Assembly (NCBI RefSeq): GCF_025961315.1
Contig: NZ_JAOQNK010000001.1
Coordinates: 6,138,001-6,202,000 of the forward strand
DNA from: Sphingobacterium kitahiroshimense
GTDB lineage: Bacteria; Bacteroidota; Bacteroidia; Sphingobacteriales; Sphingobacteriaceae
Direction of reading: 5' to 3'
DNA length: 64,000 nt
Position 1 is the first letter of the stretch. Each line of letters starts with the position of its first letter. Position numbers and translations under genes: made by a program. Of this stretch, positions 26,048 to 35,360 are shown piece after piece. The notes beneath the pieces are model-generated. The model saw nothing but the letters and a program-made list of their open reading frames with translations. It was not told the origin of the DNA and searched no databases.

Positions 26048-28306
26048 TTATTTTTTTGGAAATATAATTTCAACACTTGTCCCCACATCTTTTTCCGACT
26101 GTATAGTAAATTTCCCTTTAAGGAAATCGATCCGCGATTGTATATTATGAAGGCCTGCTGAGTGATTACCCTTAACCTGATCAATATCAAATCCTTTTCC
26201 ATCATCTTCAACAGTGATGGTGTAATAATCAGCTTCTTCTACAATTTGAATGATAATTTGTTTGGGGTCAGCATGTTTTATTGCGTTATTAACCAACTCC
26301 TGGATTACCCGATAAACAAGTAATTGTTCATCTTTTGTAAGTTGATTCGAATAATGTAAAAATTGTACATCAATATCCAATTCTACATTGGACATACGAA
26401 CAGCGTAATCTTGTAATGCTTCCTCAAGACCATATCTATTTAGCAAATCGGGCATCAGATTATGAGCTACGCGTCTTAGCTCTTCTACAGCAGTATCCAA
26501 TTGCAGAAGAGATTTTTGCATATCATTTTTCATTGGGCTATCCACTTTATTTGTCAATTGAGATAAACTGATTTTTGTGGTGGATAAGAGGCCTCCTAGT
26601 CCATCATGAAGGTCCCTGGCCAATCGTCCTCGTTCCTGTTCCTGACCATCAAGCATAGCAGTTAATATTGATATTTTTGAATTCTGACGTTCCTTATCTA
26701 AAGAGAAATTGTACAGTTCCTTATTTTGACGCATACTTTTGGATCGCTGTTTATATGCGTATAGCATTAATAGTAGAACCAGTAAAAAAAACAAGATCAA
26801 AGCCACATAATATTTATTTATTTTCTCTTTATAAGAAATCTCATTTTTGAAACTGAGGATGTCCTGAGCACGATTTTGTGTCTCTAAACGAGATAGCTTA
26901 AGTTCCTGGGTTCTTTTTTCAGATTCAAGCTGTGTGAGCTCAAGTTCTTTTCGCTGATTTTCTTCATGCAACTTCAAATTCTCATATTGCTGTTTTTGCT
27001 GCAGACTGACGGTATGCAGCAAACGGAGCTGCTGTTCTTTTTTATCCGTTTCCAGTTGCATTCTGATAAGTTGTTGTTGCTGTCTTTCTTTATCAAACTG
27101 TGCTTCTAGTCGTTTACCCAATTCCAATTGTTCTTGATTGTATATGGATTTAAATGTTTCCATATAAACTTTATGGTAACGTATGGCTTCAGCAAGATTA
27201 TTCTCCTGTTCCGCAATTTCAGAGAGATTCTCGTAAATACTGAGGATGATGTTCTGATCCGGAACACTGCTTTTAGTAATCTCCATAAGTGCCGACAACA
27301 AATAGGCTTTAGCACGCTCAGGTTTTTTGTTTTTCAGTGCGATCTCCGCCATTATACCGTAAGCAGACGCAACATGCGTGTATTGTTGAGTCGCTGCTCC
27401 CTGCTTTAGGGCGAGCTCAGCATATTGAATTGCCTGATCTTGATAAGAATCAGGAAAAAAACTAAAGTAGAGGTAAGCTAGATTATTAGCAACAAAAGAT
27501 AGATTAGATGGGAAGGGGATTGTAGCCTTATTTTTGTTATACGTATTAATAGCTAAGAGGTAATACTTTTCTGCCTGATCTCGTAATTTGTGGTTAGTAT
27601 CGTTCTTTATGTACTGTTGTTCATACATATACCCCATGAGCATATAAGCGTCAAATATAGCAATGGGATCATTTTGTTGAATAGCAAGATCTAAAGCAAG
27701 TAGACTATATTTCTCCTGTAGCTGATGCTCATTCCAATTCGCATAAATTGAAGTTAGCTCCTTGTAAGTTGTAGATTTACGGCTATTAAGTGTACGGGAT
27801 GGGGGAGCCTGATCAAAATAGCGGATCGCACGTAGAAAACTTCTAACAGCTTCACCTTCTTTATTATTTCTGGTATATAGCCATCCTTCACAATAACTTA
27901 TATAACCCTTGATCTCTACATCTTTAGATTTGCTAGCAAACTCTTTTGCCTTATCAAAACTACTTTTAGATTCTTTTATACGCTCGCTGATTCTATAATT
28001 CATAGCCTCAATCGCATAAAGATTAGCCGCATATTTTCCATCTGGTAAGCGACTTGCTATCTGGATATTATCTTTAAGGATTTGACCGGCCTTAACTTCT
28101 TGTTGATTGAAAAATAAGGCAGTTGCATATTTGCCGGCAACTATTAATCTTTCTGGATTCGTAACAGATACTTTATCATATTGTTCCTTTAGTTTATCTA
28201 GCACTTCCTGAGCAGAAGAAAAGTTAAATAAAAAACACAAGATTAATAGAAGCAGAGTTTCTCTCGATTTATTGGTAAAATATAGTGCACTCTTCTTCAT
28301 TTGCAT
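26048..28306 (-). CDS. TPR-repeat sensor histidine kinase (HisKA_3 type)
   Basis: This 752-residue membrane kinase has a signal sequence (ending SSAQ, about residue 32), TPR-like helical repeats up to about residue 380, a long Gln/Glu-rich coiled coil (about 395-490), one transmembrane helix (YVALILFFLLVLLLMLY), then a HisKA_3 dimerisation domain with phospho-acceptor His about residue 567 (ARDLHDGLGG). An ATPase domain follows with N-box ELVNNAIKH and G-boxes DDGKGFD and SAGLHNI. The response regulator lies directly downstream. A close paralogue starts at 62002. The ligand of the TPR region is unknown. Confidence 0.94.
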   Translation of the reverse strand: MQMKKSALYFTNKSRETLLLLILCFLFNFSSAQEVLDKLKEQYDKVSVTNPERLIVAGKYATALFFNQQEVKAGQILKDNIQIASRLPDGKYAANLYAIEAMNYRISERIKESKSSFDKAKEFASKSKDVEIKGYISYCEGWLYTRNNKEGEAVRSFLRAIRYFDQAPPSRTLNSRKSTTYKELTSIYANWNEHQLQEKYSLLALDLAIQQNDPIAIFDAYMLMGYMYEQQYIKNDTNHKLRDQAEKYYLLAINTYNKNKATIPFPSNLSFVANNLAYLYFSFFPDSYQDQAIQYAELALKQGAATQQYTHVASAYGIMAEIALKNKKPERAKAYLLSALMEITKSSVPDQNIILSIYENLSEIAEQENNLAEAIRYHKVYMETFKSIYNQEQLELGKRLEAQFDKERQQQQLIRMQLETDKKEQQLRLLHTVSLQQKQQYENLKLHEENQRKELELTQLESEKRTQELKLSRLETQNRAQDILSFKNEISYKEKINKYYVALILFFLLVLLLMLYAYKQRSKSMRQNKELYNFSLDKERQNSKISILTAMLDGQEQERGRLARDLHDGLGGLLSTTKISLSQLTNKVDSPMKNDMQKSLLQLDTAVEELRRVAHNLMPDLLNRYGLEEALQDYAVRMSNVELDIDVQFLHYSNQLTKDEQLLVYRVIQELVNNAIKHADPKQIIIQIVEEADYYTITVEDDGKGFDIDQVKGNHSAGLHNIQSRIDFLKGKFTIQSEKDVGTSVEIIFPKK

Positions 28307-28405
28307 TCATTCTGGACCTGTTATATAGGAGACTAAGATATCATTTTTTATAAACAATGTATAGATCGAAACATTAAAATAGTTGTTTAAACTCCATAAA
28401 TGCAA

Positions 28406-28445
28406 GAAAACTCCCATATTTAGTAAAATAAATATGGGAGTTTTC
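28406..28445 (-). terminator. Rho-independent terminator after the WG-repeat gene
   Basis: Arms 28406-28422 and 28429-28445 are exact 17-nt reverse complements (core ACTCCCATATTTA / TAAATATGGGAGT) with a 6-nt loop. On the minus strand the stem ends in a U-run, just past the stop at 28451. Confidence 0.85.
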
Positions 28446-28450
28446 TCATA

Positions 28451-29803
28451 TTATTCAGCCTCTACAGCAGCAACCTCTAGACCTTTAGTATCAATATAAT
28501 ATATGTTTTCACCAGCTTCATCTTCCGAGACAATGGCTACACCATTATCAAACGCAAGTGCTGTTGAAAATTTAAAAGGAATAATTGTTTTACCTTTTTC
28601 ATCAATGTATCCATACTTACCATTTTTCATCGCTAAGAAAATATTTCCTTCATCAGGTAAAGCCATATATTCATATCCTCCGGCTATTTTTTTATTATCT
28701 TTAATAGAGAGTAAAGAATAAGAAGTATCCTCGAACGTAATAAAATAGTCTTTATTTCTCATGAAAATGTGTTCATGTACTGCTGGTATGATCACCTGCT
28801 CCTTCTCATTCATAAAACCGCTTTTATCATTTTTCATGAATTGGATCAGCCCATTTTCCGGAAAACTCACCATCTCATATGTTGCGTTAATCAAAACGCT
28901 TCCATCAGCACGTAATAAACCGTATTTATCTTGTGCACCGTACATGAATGTTTTGGAGTCGTCAGAATAGTTTAGAAAATCGTGTTGTAGCGTAATAATT
29001 TCTTGACCGGCTAAGTTGATCGCTCCAAATTTATCCTCTGCATTGTTTACTATAGATATGTCTCCATCAAAAGGTGCTATAAAAGTATACTTAGGTTGAA
29101 AAAAAACTTGATCATTCTCATCTTTTAGTCCATATAAATCTCCGGTTTCATTAGTGAAAATATAGCGATTATCAGCAACTTGAAGATCACCATATCCTAT
29201 TGCACTATCAGCTTGCATTTCCGTATAACTTTCTGGAATTTCGAATAGCTCTTGAGTCAATTCCTCAGAGTCGATCTTTTTTGCAATGTAGCCATCTCCC
29301 GATACCGTAATTGACAATGGTGCCCCAGGTAAAGTTTCTAAGAAATTGAATTCCGCCCAAGATAAATTAGGGATCTGCTCAGTATAATAAACCGCAAGTT
29401 TTACATCCTCGCCAGACTCCTCATCAGTTCCTATATTAATTATTGCTAGTTTACATGTATATCCCGCTATTTTTTTCTCTTGGCCTTTTATGTATTCGAT
29501 CTGGATATCACTGTAATCATTTTTGGTACCGTCTTGTAGCATCAAGTACTCTTGAGAGTTAGGAACTAAAATAAATGATTTTAATTTTTTCTTATCTTTT
29601 ATCTCGATGTGACTTTCATCCTGCGTATAAGCGATGCGCATATAATCCTGATTCACCCAAGCTCTTAATTGCGTATCATCCAGCTGTCCATTGTTTTCTC
29701 CCGATTTTATTCCGTAATCGATACGAAAAAACTTGTTGGATTGAGCTAGGGCACTTAAGCTCATTAAGCACACTGTTGCTAGTGTTAGTGTTATTCTCTT
29801 CAT
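28451..29803 (-). CDS. Exported WG-repeat protein with GLPGLI-like N-terminal domain
   Basis: A signal peptide (residues 1-20, ending ALAQ) exports this 450-residue protein. Residues about 22-190 resemble the GLPGLI/DUF4412 family (IAGYTCKLAIINI). From about residue 215 there are WG-type repeats such as GDLYGLKDENDQVFFQPKYT, KFGAINLAGQEIITL, KYGLLRADGSVLIN, KSGFMNEKEQVIIP and KYGYIDEKGKTIIP. WG repeats form beta-propeller-like surfaces for binding. The fusion of both parts in one protein is uncommon in my experience. It is a single-gene unit. Confidence 0.82.
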   Translation of the reverse strand: MKRITLTLATVCLMSLSALAQSNKFFRIDYGIKSGENNGQLDDTQLRAWVNQDYMRIAYTQDESHIEIKDKKKLKSFILVPNSQEYLMLQDGTKNDYSDIQIEYIKGQEKKIAGYTCKLAIINIGTDEESGEDVKLAVYYTEQIPNLSWAEFNFLETLPGAPLSITVSGDGYIAKKIDSEELTQELFEIPESYTEMQADSAIGYGDLQVADNRYIFTNETGDLYGLKDENDQVFFQPKYTFIAPFDGDISIVNNAEDKFGAINLAGQEIITLQHDFLNYSDDSKTFMYGAQDKYGLLRADGSVLINATYEMVSFPENGLIQFMKNDKSGFMNEKEQVIIPAVHEHIFMRNKDYFITFEDTSYSLLSIKDNKKIAGGYEYMALPDEGNIFLAMKNGKYGYIDEKGKTIIPFKFSTALAFDNGVAIVSEDEAGENIYYIDTKGLEVAAVEAE

Positions 29804-30108
29804 GATATTAATGTAATTCTAACACAAAAGTCATGATAGTTTTTTACCATTTTTATCCCTGATAACAGCCATTTGCAAAACATGAATAGGGATTATTTTC
29901 GTTATCATAAACAGCTCTTGACCATCTCCTCATGTATTGATCACCTAAGCATGAAGTTTATTTGTTTATTTTGGAGCGCTTTAATTTTTTCGATTTCTAA
30001 ATATAAATGGTTGTTTTTTAACTTGAAATAGAGAAAATCTAAACAATAAGAGGATGTAATTTGTTTAAAAGTTGTACAGATTATTTCAAGCGACCAGATG
30101 TGAGACAT
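29804..30108. other. Divergent intergenic region with no recognisable element
   Basis: About 305 bp of AT-rich sequence separate the WG-repeat gene (minus) from the small exported gene (plus). Both promoters should lie here, but I found no convincing -33/-7 pair on either strand, no hairpin and no RNA gene. Confidence 0.5.
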
Positions 30109-30603
30109 ATGCGCATACCTTTACTACTTTTTTTCATTGCAACTTTTGTAAATGCCAACCCCCAGCAGTTAAAGCAGGTATCGCAGGAAGAAGCGATTCT
30201 GACGAACATTGTTTTCATGCGTACCGAGGGATTACTTATGACCCAACTGATAGAGCAAAAGTCAAAGAATAAAAAAGTGCTTTCCGCAATTAAGCGAGCC
30301 AAACGTTACTACACAGAGACCCAGCCTATGCTACTAGAAGTTATAAAAGGTAAAGCACTTGCCCTAGATCAAAAACAGTTCGATTACATTTCTCAAGAAG
30401 CTGAAAAAAAATTCCAAAATTACGACATCAAAAATGAAGGTCATTGGATTAAACTCTATCAAAATCACATTCAAAACTGTATACGCTCCTATAGTCTACT
30501 TTTGCAAGATAGAGAATGGGCAAGTGTTACCTATTTTTCATTTTATGCACTCCCAGAATTGATTAATCTCGATCAGGAATTTATAAAATTAAACATTAAA
30601 TAA
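30109..30603 (+). CDS. Small exported hypothetical protein
   Basis: This 164-residue protein begins at ATG 30109 with a clear signal peptide (MRIPLLLFFIATFVNA). An in-frame TTG at 30061 would put 16 unlikely residues in front of it. The mature part is helical and charged, with conserved-looking EEAILTNIVFMRTEG and a Trp-rich end (REWASVTYFSFYALPEL). I know no family. It precedes the NAD(P)HX repair gene by 32 nt and may be co-transcribed. Confidence 0.65.
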   Translation: MRIPLLLFFIATFVNANPQQLKQVSQEEAILTNIVFMRTEGLLMTQLIEQKSKNKKVLSAIKRAKRYYTETQPMLLEVIKGKALALDQKQFDYISQEAEKKFQNYDIKNEGHWIKLYQNHIQNCIRSYSLLLQDREWASVTYFSFYALPELINLDQEFIKLNIK

Positions 30604-30635
30604 ATACAAGTATATTTAGCGTATATCTGGATCAA

Positions 30636-32147
30636 ATGAAAATTCTTACCGCAAAACAAATGATGAACGCAGATGTACTGACCTGCAACGAACAACAAAT
30701 TACAAGCTTAGATTTAATGGAAAGAGCTTCCCAAACGGTCTTTGCTGCATTAAAGATCAAGTACCCATATCTCCCAAAACAACATTTCACCATCATCTGC
30801 GGAAAAGGAAATAACGGCGGAGATGGATTGGTATTAGCACGTTTATTAGATGCACATTTAGCCAATGTGATGGTATATGTCCTAAAATCCGAAATTTACG
30901 CGCCTGATAATAGCCGCAATCAGGCAAGATTATCCGCGGCGCAAATTCATTTTTTTAACGAAACAGATCAGTTACAAATCCCGGATAATACCATTGTTAT
31001 AGATTGTCTGTTCGGATATGGACTGCGAGAAGAATTAGACGGAAAATGGGCTTATATCTGCAAGCAGATCAATGAAGCTGATGTTCCTGTATATGCCATT
31101 GATATGCCTTCAGGCTTATTGGCAGATAGACCAACATCGATTACTGCTCCTGTGATTCATGCAGATTTGGTATATACTTTCCAAATGCCTAAGCTCGCAT
31201 TATTAATGCCTCAGAACCAAGTTTTTTATGATGATTTTCAAATACTGGACATTCAATTGAGTAAAAATGCTATTGAAAAAGAAAATTCCGATTTGATTTA
31301 TGTGGAAAAAGGGTTAATACTCAAATACTATAGAAAAAGGAAAAAATTTGAACATAAAGGCAATTTTGGACATAGCATGATCATAGGGGGAAGCAAGGGA
31401 AAAATGGGGTCTGTCCAGCTGGCACTAAAAGCAGCTTTGCGAAGTGGCTGTGGTTTAGCTACCGCCTTTGTACCTGCTTGCGGGCATATCATTATCCAGA
31501 CTGCTGTGCCCGAAGCTATGGTCTTATTAGATGACCATAATGATGTGATAACCACCATGCCCGACTTAGCAAATTATCAGGCTGTTGGCATTGGAGTAGG
31601 AATGGGAACCGCAGCAGAAACAAGTGTAGCCTGGATAGATTACATAAGTAGAGGAATCCAAACGCCATTGATTATAGATGCTGACGGTTTAAATATGATG
31701 TCAAAAAATCCCGAATTATGGAACTTTATACCGAAAAACACCATTCTGACTCCACATCCAAAAGAACTGAATCGGATTATAGGATCGTGGATGGACGATT
31801 GGGATAAATTAGAAAAAGTAAAAGAATTTGCAAGTAAATATCAGGTCAATATATTGATAAAAGGAGCAAATAGTGCAATGGTGATGAGCGACGGTAAGAT
31901 CTACTTGAATAGTACAGGAAATGTAGGAATGGCAACAGGGGGTAGCGGCGATGTATTAACAGGGATTATAACCGCATTGCTTGGACAGGGATATCCTGCA
32001 AACGAAGCGTTAATCATGGGTGTATATTTACATGGAAAGGCAGCAGATTTGGCAGTTAAGACCATCGGTACTTATAGTCTTCTTCCCTCAGATATTATTC
32101 AGTATTTACCACAAGCGTTTCTTGAATTAGAACTTGCGACACTATAA
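30636..32147 (+). CDS. nnr: Bifunctional NAD(P)HX epimerase / ADP-dependent NAD(P)HX dehydratase
   Basis: The protein repairs hydrated NAD(P)H (NADHX and NADPHX), converting it back to the redox-active cofactor. The N-terminal YjeF epimerase domain (about residues 1-205) has GKGNNGGDGLVLARLL and MPSGLLAD. The C-terminal ribokinase-like dehydratase (about 225-500) has LIIDADGLNMM, ILTPHPKELNRI and ATGGSGDVLTGIIT. At 503 residues both halves are full length. The gene is housekeeping and independent of its neighbours. Confidence 0.95.
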   Translation: MKILTAKQMMNADVLTCNEQQITSLDLMERASQTVFAALKIKYPYLPKQHFTIICGKGNNGGDGLVLARLLDAHLANVMVYVLKSEIYAPDNSRNQARLSAAQIHFFNETDQLQIPDNTIVIDCLFGYGLREELDGKWAYICKQINEADVPVYAIDMPSGLLADRPTSITAPVIHADLVYTFQMPKLALLMPQNQVFYDDFQILDIQLSKNAIEKENSDLIYVEKGLILKYYRKRKKFEHKGNFGHSMIIGGSKGKMGSVQLALKAALRSGCGLATAFVPACGHIIIQTAVPEAMVLLDDHNDVITTMPDLANYQAVGIGVGMGTAAETSVAWIDYISRGIQTPLIIDADGLNMMSKNPELWNFIPKNTILTPHPKELNRIIGSWMDDWDKLEKVKEFASKYQVNILIKGANSAMVMSDGKIYLNSTGNVGMATGGSGDVLTGIITALLGQGYPANEALIMGVYLHGKAADLAVKTIGTYSLLPSDIIQYLPQAFLELELATL

Positions 32148-32272
32148 ACCAGTCCAAGACTTAAATGGCAGACGATAGTTTGTTTTCTTGTCATAGGGCA
32201 AGGGGACTTTATGATCTATTGTTTATTTTTGATTAAACAGATGGTAGTTAACCATCACTAAATCAATAAACA

Positions 32273-32797
32273 ATGGATAAGCCAAAATCAACAAAACTAG
32301 AAGTGATTATTCCCGCTTATAGAATGCATACACAGACTTTTTTAAGTGTGTTATCTGGGATATCTGAAGTGGATGCCAAGAAGCGGATCGATGGACGAAC
32401 GAATCATATTATTTGGATGGCCGGCAACTTTGTCAATGTACGTTACGGAATAGCAAACATTTTAGGTTTGGAAGAAACAGATCCCTATAACGATTTGTTT
32501 TATATGGGAAAGACATTAGATGAACAATTTCAATACCCGACTCTAGCCGATCTCATTGCTAGTTTTCATAAAATCTCTCCTAAAGTTTACCGGAGTTTAT
32601 TGGCCGTCAATGATGAACAATTGTCTGAATTATTTCCGATTGGAATGAATATCCCCTTTGTTACAGAAGATAAACTCAATTTTATCGGAATGTGTATAGG
32701 TAGGCAGGATTATATTGGCGGGCAGATGGCATTGATGAGACGTATCCTTAATTATTCGAGTATGAGTTACGGTGTAGATGACAAGATCACATATTAG
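32273..32797 (+). CDS. DinB-superfamily protein
   Basis: This 174-residue four-helix-bundle protein is DinB/YfiT-like, from the superfamily of metal-dependent thiol transferases and stress proteins. His is retained in RTNHIIWMAGNFV. At the other metal-binding positions, where HxxYHxGQ is normal, it reads GRQDYIGGQMALMRR, so two of three His ligands are missing. Metal-dependent catalysis is doubtful. The alpha/beta hydrolase ATG follows its stop by 1 nt, showing co-translation. A TATTTTTG box (32224-32231) lies upstream without a -33 partner. Confidence 0.7.
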   Translation: MDKPKSTKLEVIIPAYRMHTQTFLSVLSGISEVDAKKRIDGRTNHIIWMAGNFVNVRYGIANILGLEETDPYNDLFYMGKTLDEQFQYPTLADLIASFHKISPKVYRSLLAVNDEQLSELFPIGMNIPFVTEDKLNFIGMCIGRQDYIGGQMALMRRILNYSSMSYGVDDKITY

Positions 32798-32798
32798 C

Positions 32799-33572
32799 AT
32801 GGAAGCACATGTAACAGGATACCTAGAGGTAAACGGAATTCGCCTGTATCATGAAATTTATGGAACAGGTGAACCTTTGGTTTTGATTCATGGAGGGGCG
32901 GGTTCTATACAGTTTGATTTTAGAGAAACGATTATCCGGTTACAAGAACGCTTTTTGCTGATCGGCATTGATCTGCAAAATCACGGACGCTCAGATCATA
33001 GGGAAGAACCTGAAACTTTTGAACAGGATGCAAAGGATATTGTCGCATTATTGGATCTGTTGGGAATACCTAAAGCCTCTTTTTTTGGATTTAGCAATGG
33101 TGCTACGACTGCCTTAGAGATAGCAAAGATTTACCCAGATCGCGTCGTGAAGATCGTAGCAGCCTCTGGAGTTTATAAAAGAAATGGCCTGATACCAGGT
33201 TTCTTTCAAGCAATGGAACAGGCAACAATTGATAATATGCCGACCTATCTGAAAGAGAACTTTCTGAAACTAAATTCGAATATAGATGAGTTGCATAATA
33301 TGTTTCAAAAAGACAGTCAGCGGATGATCCATTTTGAAGACTGGAAAGATCGTGATATGCAGCATATTAAAAATCCTGTTCTGCTCATTTATGGAGATCG
33401 AGATGTTGTTACAGTCACACATGCCGCAACCATCAGTCATTTGCTCCCTGATGCAAGATTATGCATACTTCCTGCCACCCACGGCGGGTATATGATGGCC
33501 GATGAATCAGGGATAGTAGATGAAGAATTAATCACATTTACGGTATTACAGATCGCAAGATTTTTAGAATAA
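32799..33572 (+). CDS. Alpha/beta-hydrolase
   Basis: This 257-residue cytosolic alpha/beta hydrolase has the oxyanion-loop HGG (LIHGGAG), nucleophile elbow GFSNGA, acidic residue in IYGDRDVV and His in ATHGGYM, so the catalytic triad is complete. The start ATG 32799 lies 1 nt after the DinB-like stop; a longer frame from 32778 would overlap it. The pair forms a small operon. The natural ester or amide substrate is unknown; the family includes esterases, haloperoxidase-like and epoxide-active enzymes. Confidence 0.88.
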   Translation: MEAHVTGYLEVNGIRLYHEIYGTGEPLVLIHGGAGSIQFDFRETIIRLQERFLLIGIDLQNHGRSDHREEPETFEQDAKDIVALLDLLGIPKASFFGFSNGATTALEIAKIYPDRVVKIVAASGVYKRNGLIPGFFQAMEQATIDNMPTYLKENFLKLNSNIDELHNMFQKDSQRMIHFEDWKDRDMQHIKNPVLLIYGDRDVVTVTHAATISHLLPDARLCILPATHGGYMMADESGIVDEELITFTVLQIARFLE

Positions 33573-33763
33573 TTTACATGTTCCTGGGTCAATTTAAATA
33601 CAACGTTTACAGTTTGTTAGGGTCATTAGGTAATTAATAAAGTGAAATATAGGTTATAGGGCTACTTTATTTTTAAATATTTGTAATATCTTAGAGTATC
33701 ACAGACGAAACTTTCAAAGTTTATCGCGCTAAGAACCCATTACTAAATTAACCCATATTGAAA

Positions 33764-34567
33764 ATGAAGATGTACAAATCATTTATTCCGCTCTGCACTG
33801 CTTTATTCTTGTCAGCTTGTTCTTCAAATTACCTGATGACTGTTAATACCACCAATACGATTAAAGAAAAAGACCAAGGAACTTTCTTATACACAAATGA
33901 CACTTTGGCTGTTCAATACTCTTTTGCGGGGAAGGATGGTAAAGTATATGTTAAGGTTGAAAATAAATTAGATTATCCAATCATGTGGAACTTAAAAAAT
34001 TCTGCACTAGTAATCAACGGAAAGGCCCTTAGTTACGCTAACAACCAGATAGATTTAAAAGGTAAAGTGAATCAGAATGTTTCCGCTTTTAGTGAGGATA
34101 TTATTCATGGATATTTTAACGGCACAGCAACATTACCTAAAGATATGTTATTAATACCACCTCATGCGTTTGTCGATGGAAGGTTTTTTGATCTTCGCGA
34201 TGATGTAAAGAAATCGGTATCCCAAGCAAAAAAAGAAAAAGTTGTGCGGTATGGCATGAACGGTGGAACATATAATGTACAACAAGCCAAGTTTAACATA
34301 CAGGATTCGCCTTATATCCTGAGCAGTTTTTTGAGCTATTCTGTGTTGAATAATGGCGAGGTTACTTTCAGAACTACAGAACAAAAATTTTATGCTGAAA
34401 CATTATTTCAGACTGGTACATCATTAAATAATGTACTTGAGTATTATACAAAACAAGGTGATCTAATGGCTTATAAGAAAGTAAAAGGTGAAAATGCTTT
34501 GCTGTTAGGAGGGGTGGTGGCTTTAGGTGCAGCAGCAGGAGCACTTGACAATAGTAGAACCGATTAA
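33764..34567 (+). CDS. Hypothetical lipoprotein
   Basis: This 267-residue lipoprotein has lipobox LSAC (Cys about residue 19 from ATG 33764) followed by SSNYLMTVNTTNT. The mature part is beta-rich. It ends in a small hydrophobic glycine/alanine stretch (LLLGGVVALGAAAGALDN). I know no family. The reading frame also opens with TTG at 33758, but ATG 33764 is the better start. A hairpin terminator closes it. Confidence 0.72.
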   Translation: MKMYKSFIPLCTALFLSACSSNYLMTVNTTNTIKEKDQGTFLYTNDTLAVQYSFAGKDGKVYVKVENKLDYPIMWNLKNSALVINGKALSYANNQIDLKGKVNQNVSAFSEDIIHGYFNGTATLPKDMLLIPPHAFVDGRFFDLRDDVKKSVSQAKKEKVVRYGMNGGTYNVQQAKFNIQDSPYILSSFLSYSVLNNGEVTFRTTEQKFYAETLFQTGTSLNNVLEYYTKQGDLMAYKKVKGENALLLGGVVALGAAAGALDNSRTD

Positions 34568-34583
34568 GCTGTAATTGAACTAT

Positions 34584-34615
34584 AAAAAGCCTTGATCACT
34601 TCGACAAGGCTTTTT
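34584..34615 (+). terminator. Rho-independent terminator after the lipoprotein gene
   Basis: Arms AAAAAGCCTTG (34584-34594) and CAAGGCTTTTT (34605-34615) are perfect 11-bp complements, followed by more T. Confidence 0.85.
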
Positions 34616-34797
34616 TATTTTTTATCGTATTTTAATAAGGTTTACTGACATACTGTTGTCATTAACAGACCTATTTTTGTGTTAGCTAAAACACAGTAAG
34701 GCGACGAACTTGTCTATTTCCAGTAACTTGATACAACGTCAAATTGATATAGCGAAAATAAAAACGGTAAAATTTTGAAGAAACAAAACAGTTAAAA

Positions 34798-35190
34798 ATG
34801 ATCAAATTTAAATATACTATCTTATATGTGTCCGATGTGACACGGGCCATTCAGTTTTATGAACAAGTATTTGGCTTTGTACGAAAATTTATAACACCTG
34901 AAAATGACTACGGTGAATTAATAACAGGAGAAACCACCATTTCATTTGCCAAACACAGTTTAGCACAGACTAATTTGAGTGCAGGATATCAGGAAAGTTC
35001 TCGTTTAGCGAAACCTTTTGGAATAGAATTGGGCGTTATCACGGATAATGTTGAAGATCTAGTAGACAAAGTATGGGAGTATAATGGAATTATTGTTGAA
35101 CAGCCTACAGTCAAGCCTTGGGGACAGACCGTTTCATATGTGAGAGATTTAGATGGTTTTCTAATTGAATTATGTACTCCGTTACCTTAA
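34798..35190 (+). CDS. VOC-family (glyoxalase-like) protein
   Basis: This 130-residue vicinal-oxygen-chelate protein has two beta-alpha-beta-beta-beta units. The first begins KFKYTILYVSDVTRAIQFYEQVFGF and the second ELGVITDNVEDLVDKVWEYNG. It ends in the metal-ligand region with Glu in GFLIELCTPLP. VOC members include glyoxalase I, antibiotic-binding and extradiol enzymes. Nothing here tells which. It is a single gene between two transcription units. Confidence 0.85.
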   Translation: MIKFKYTILYVSDVTRAIQFYEQVFGFVRKFITPENDYGELITGETTISFAKHSLAQTNLSAGYQESSRLAKPFGIELGVITDNVEDLVDKVWEYNGIIVEQPTVKPWGQTVSYVRDLDGFLIELCTPLP

Positions 35191-35360
35191 CCAGAAACTT
35201 TTTTGTAAAAATATATATCCGTTTATTATCGAGTAGCGATGCCTTTTTAGTGCATTTTTCTCTCCATAAAGCACACATTAAGATCGATTAAGTATTTTTA
35301 AATAGCGCATTTATACATTTTTTTTTATAGTTTTAGCGATTTAGCATATTAAACAGAGAA

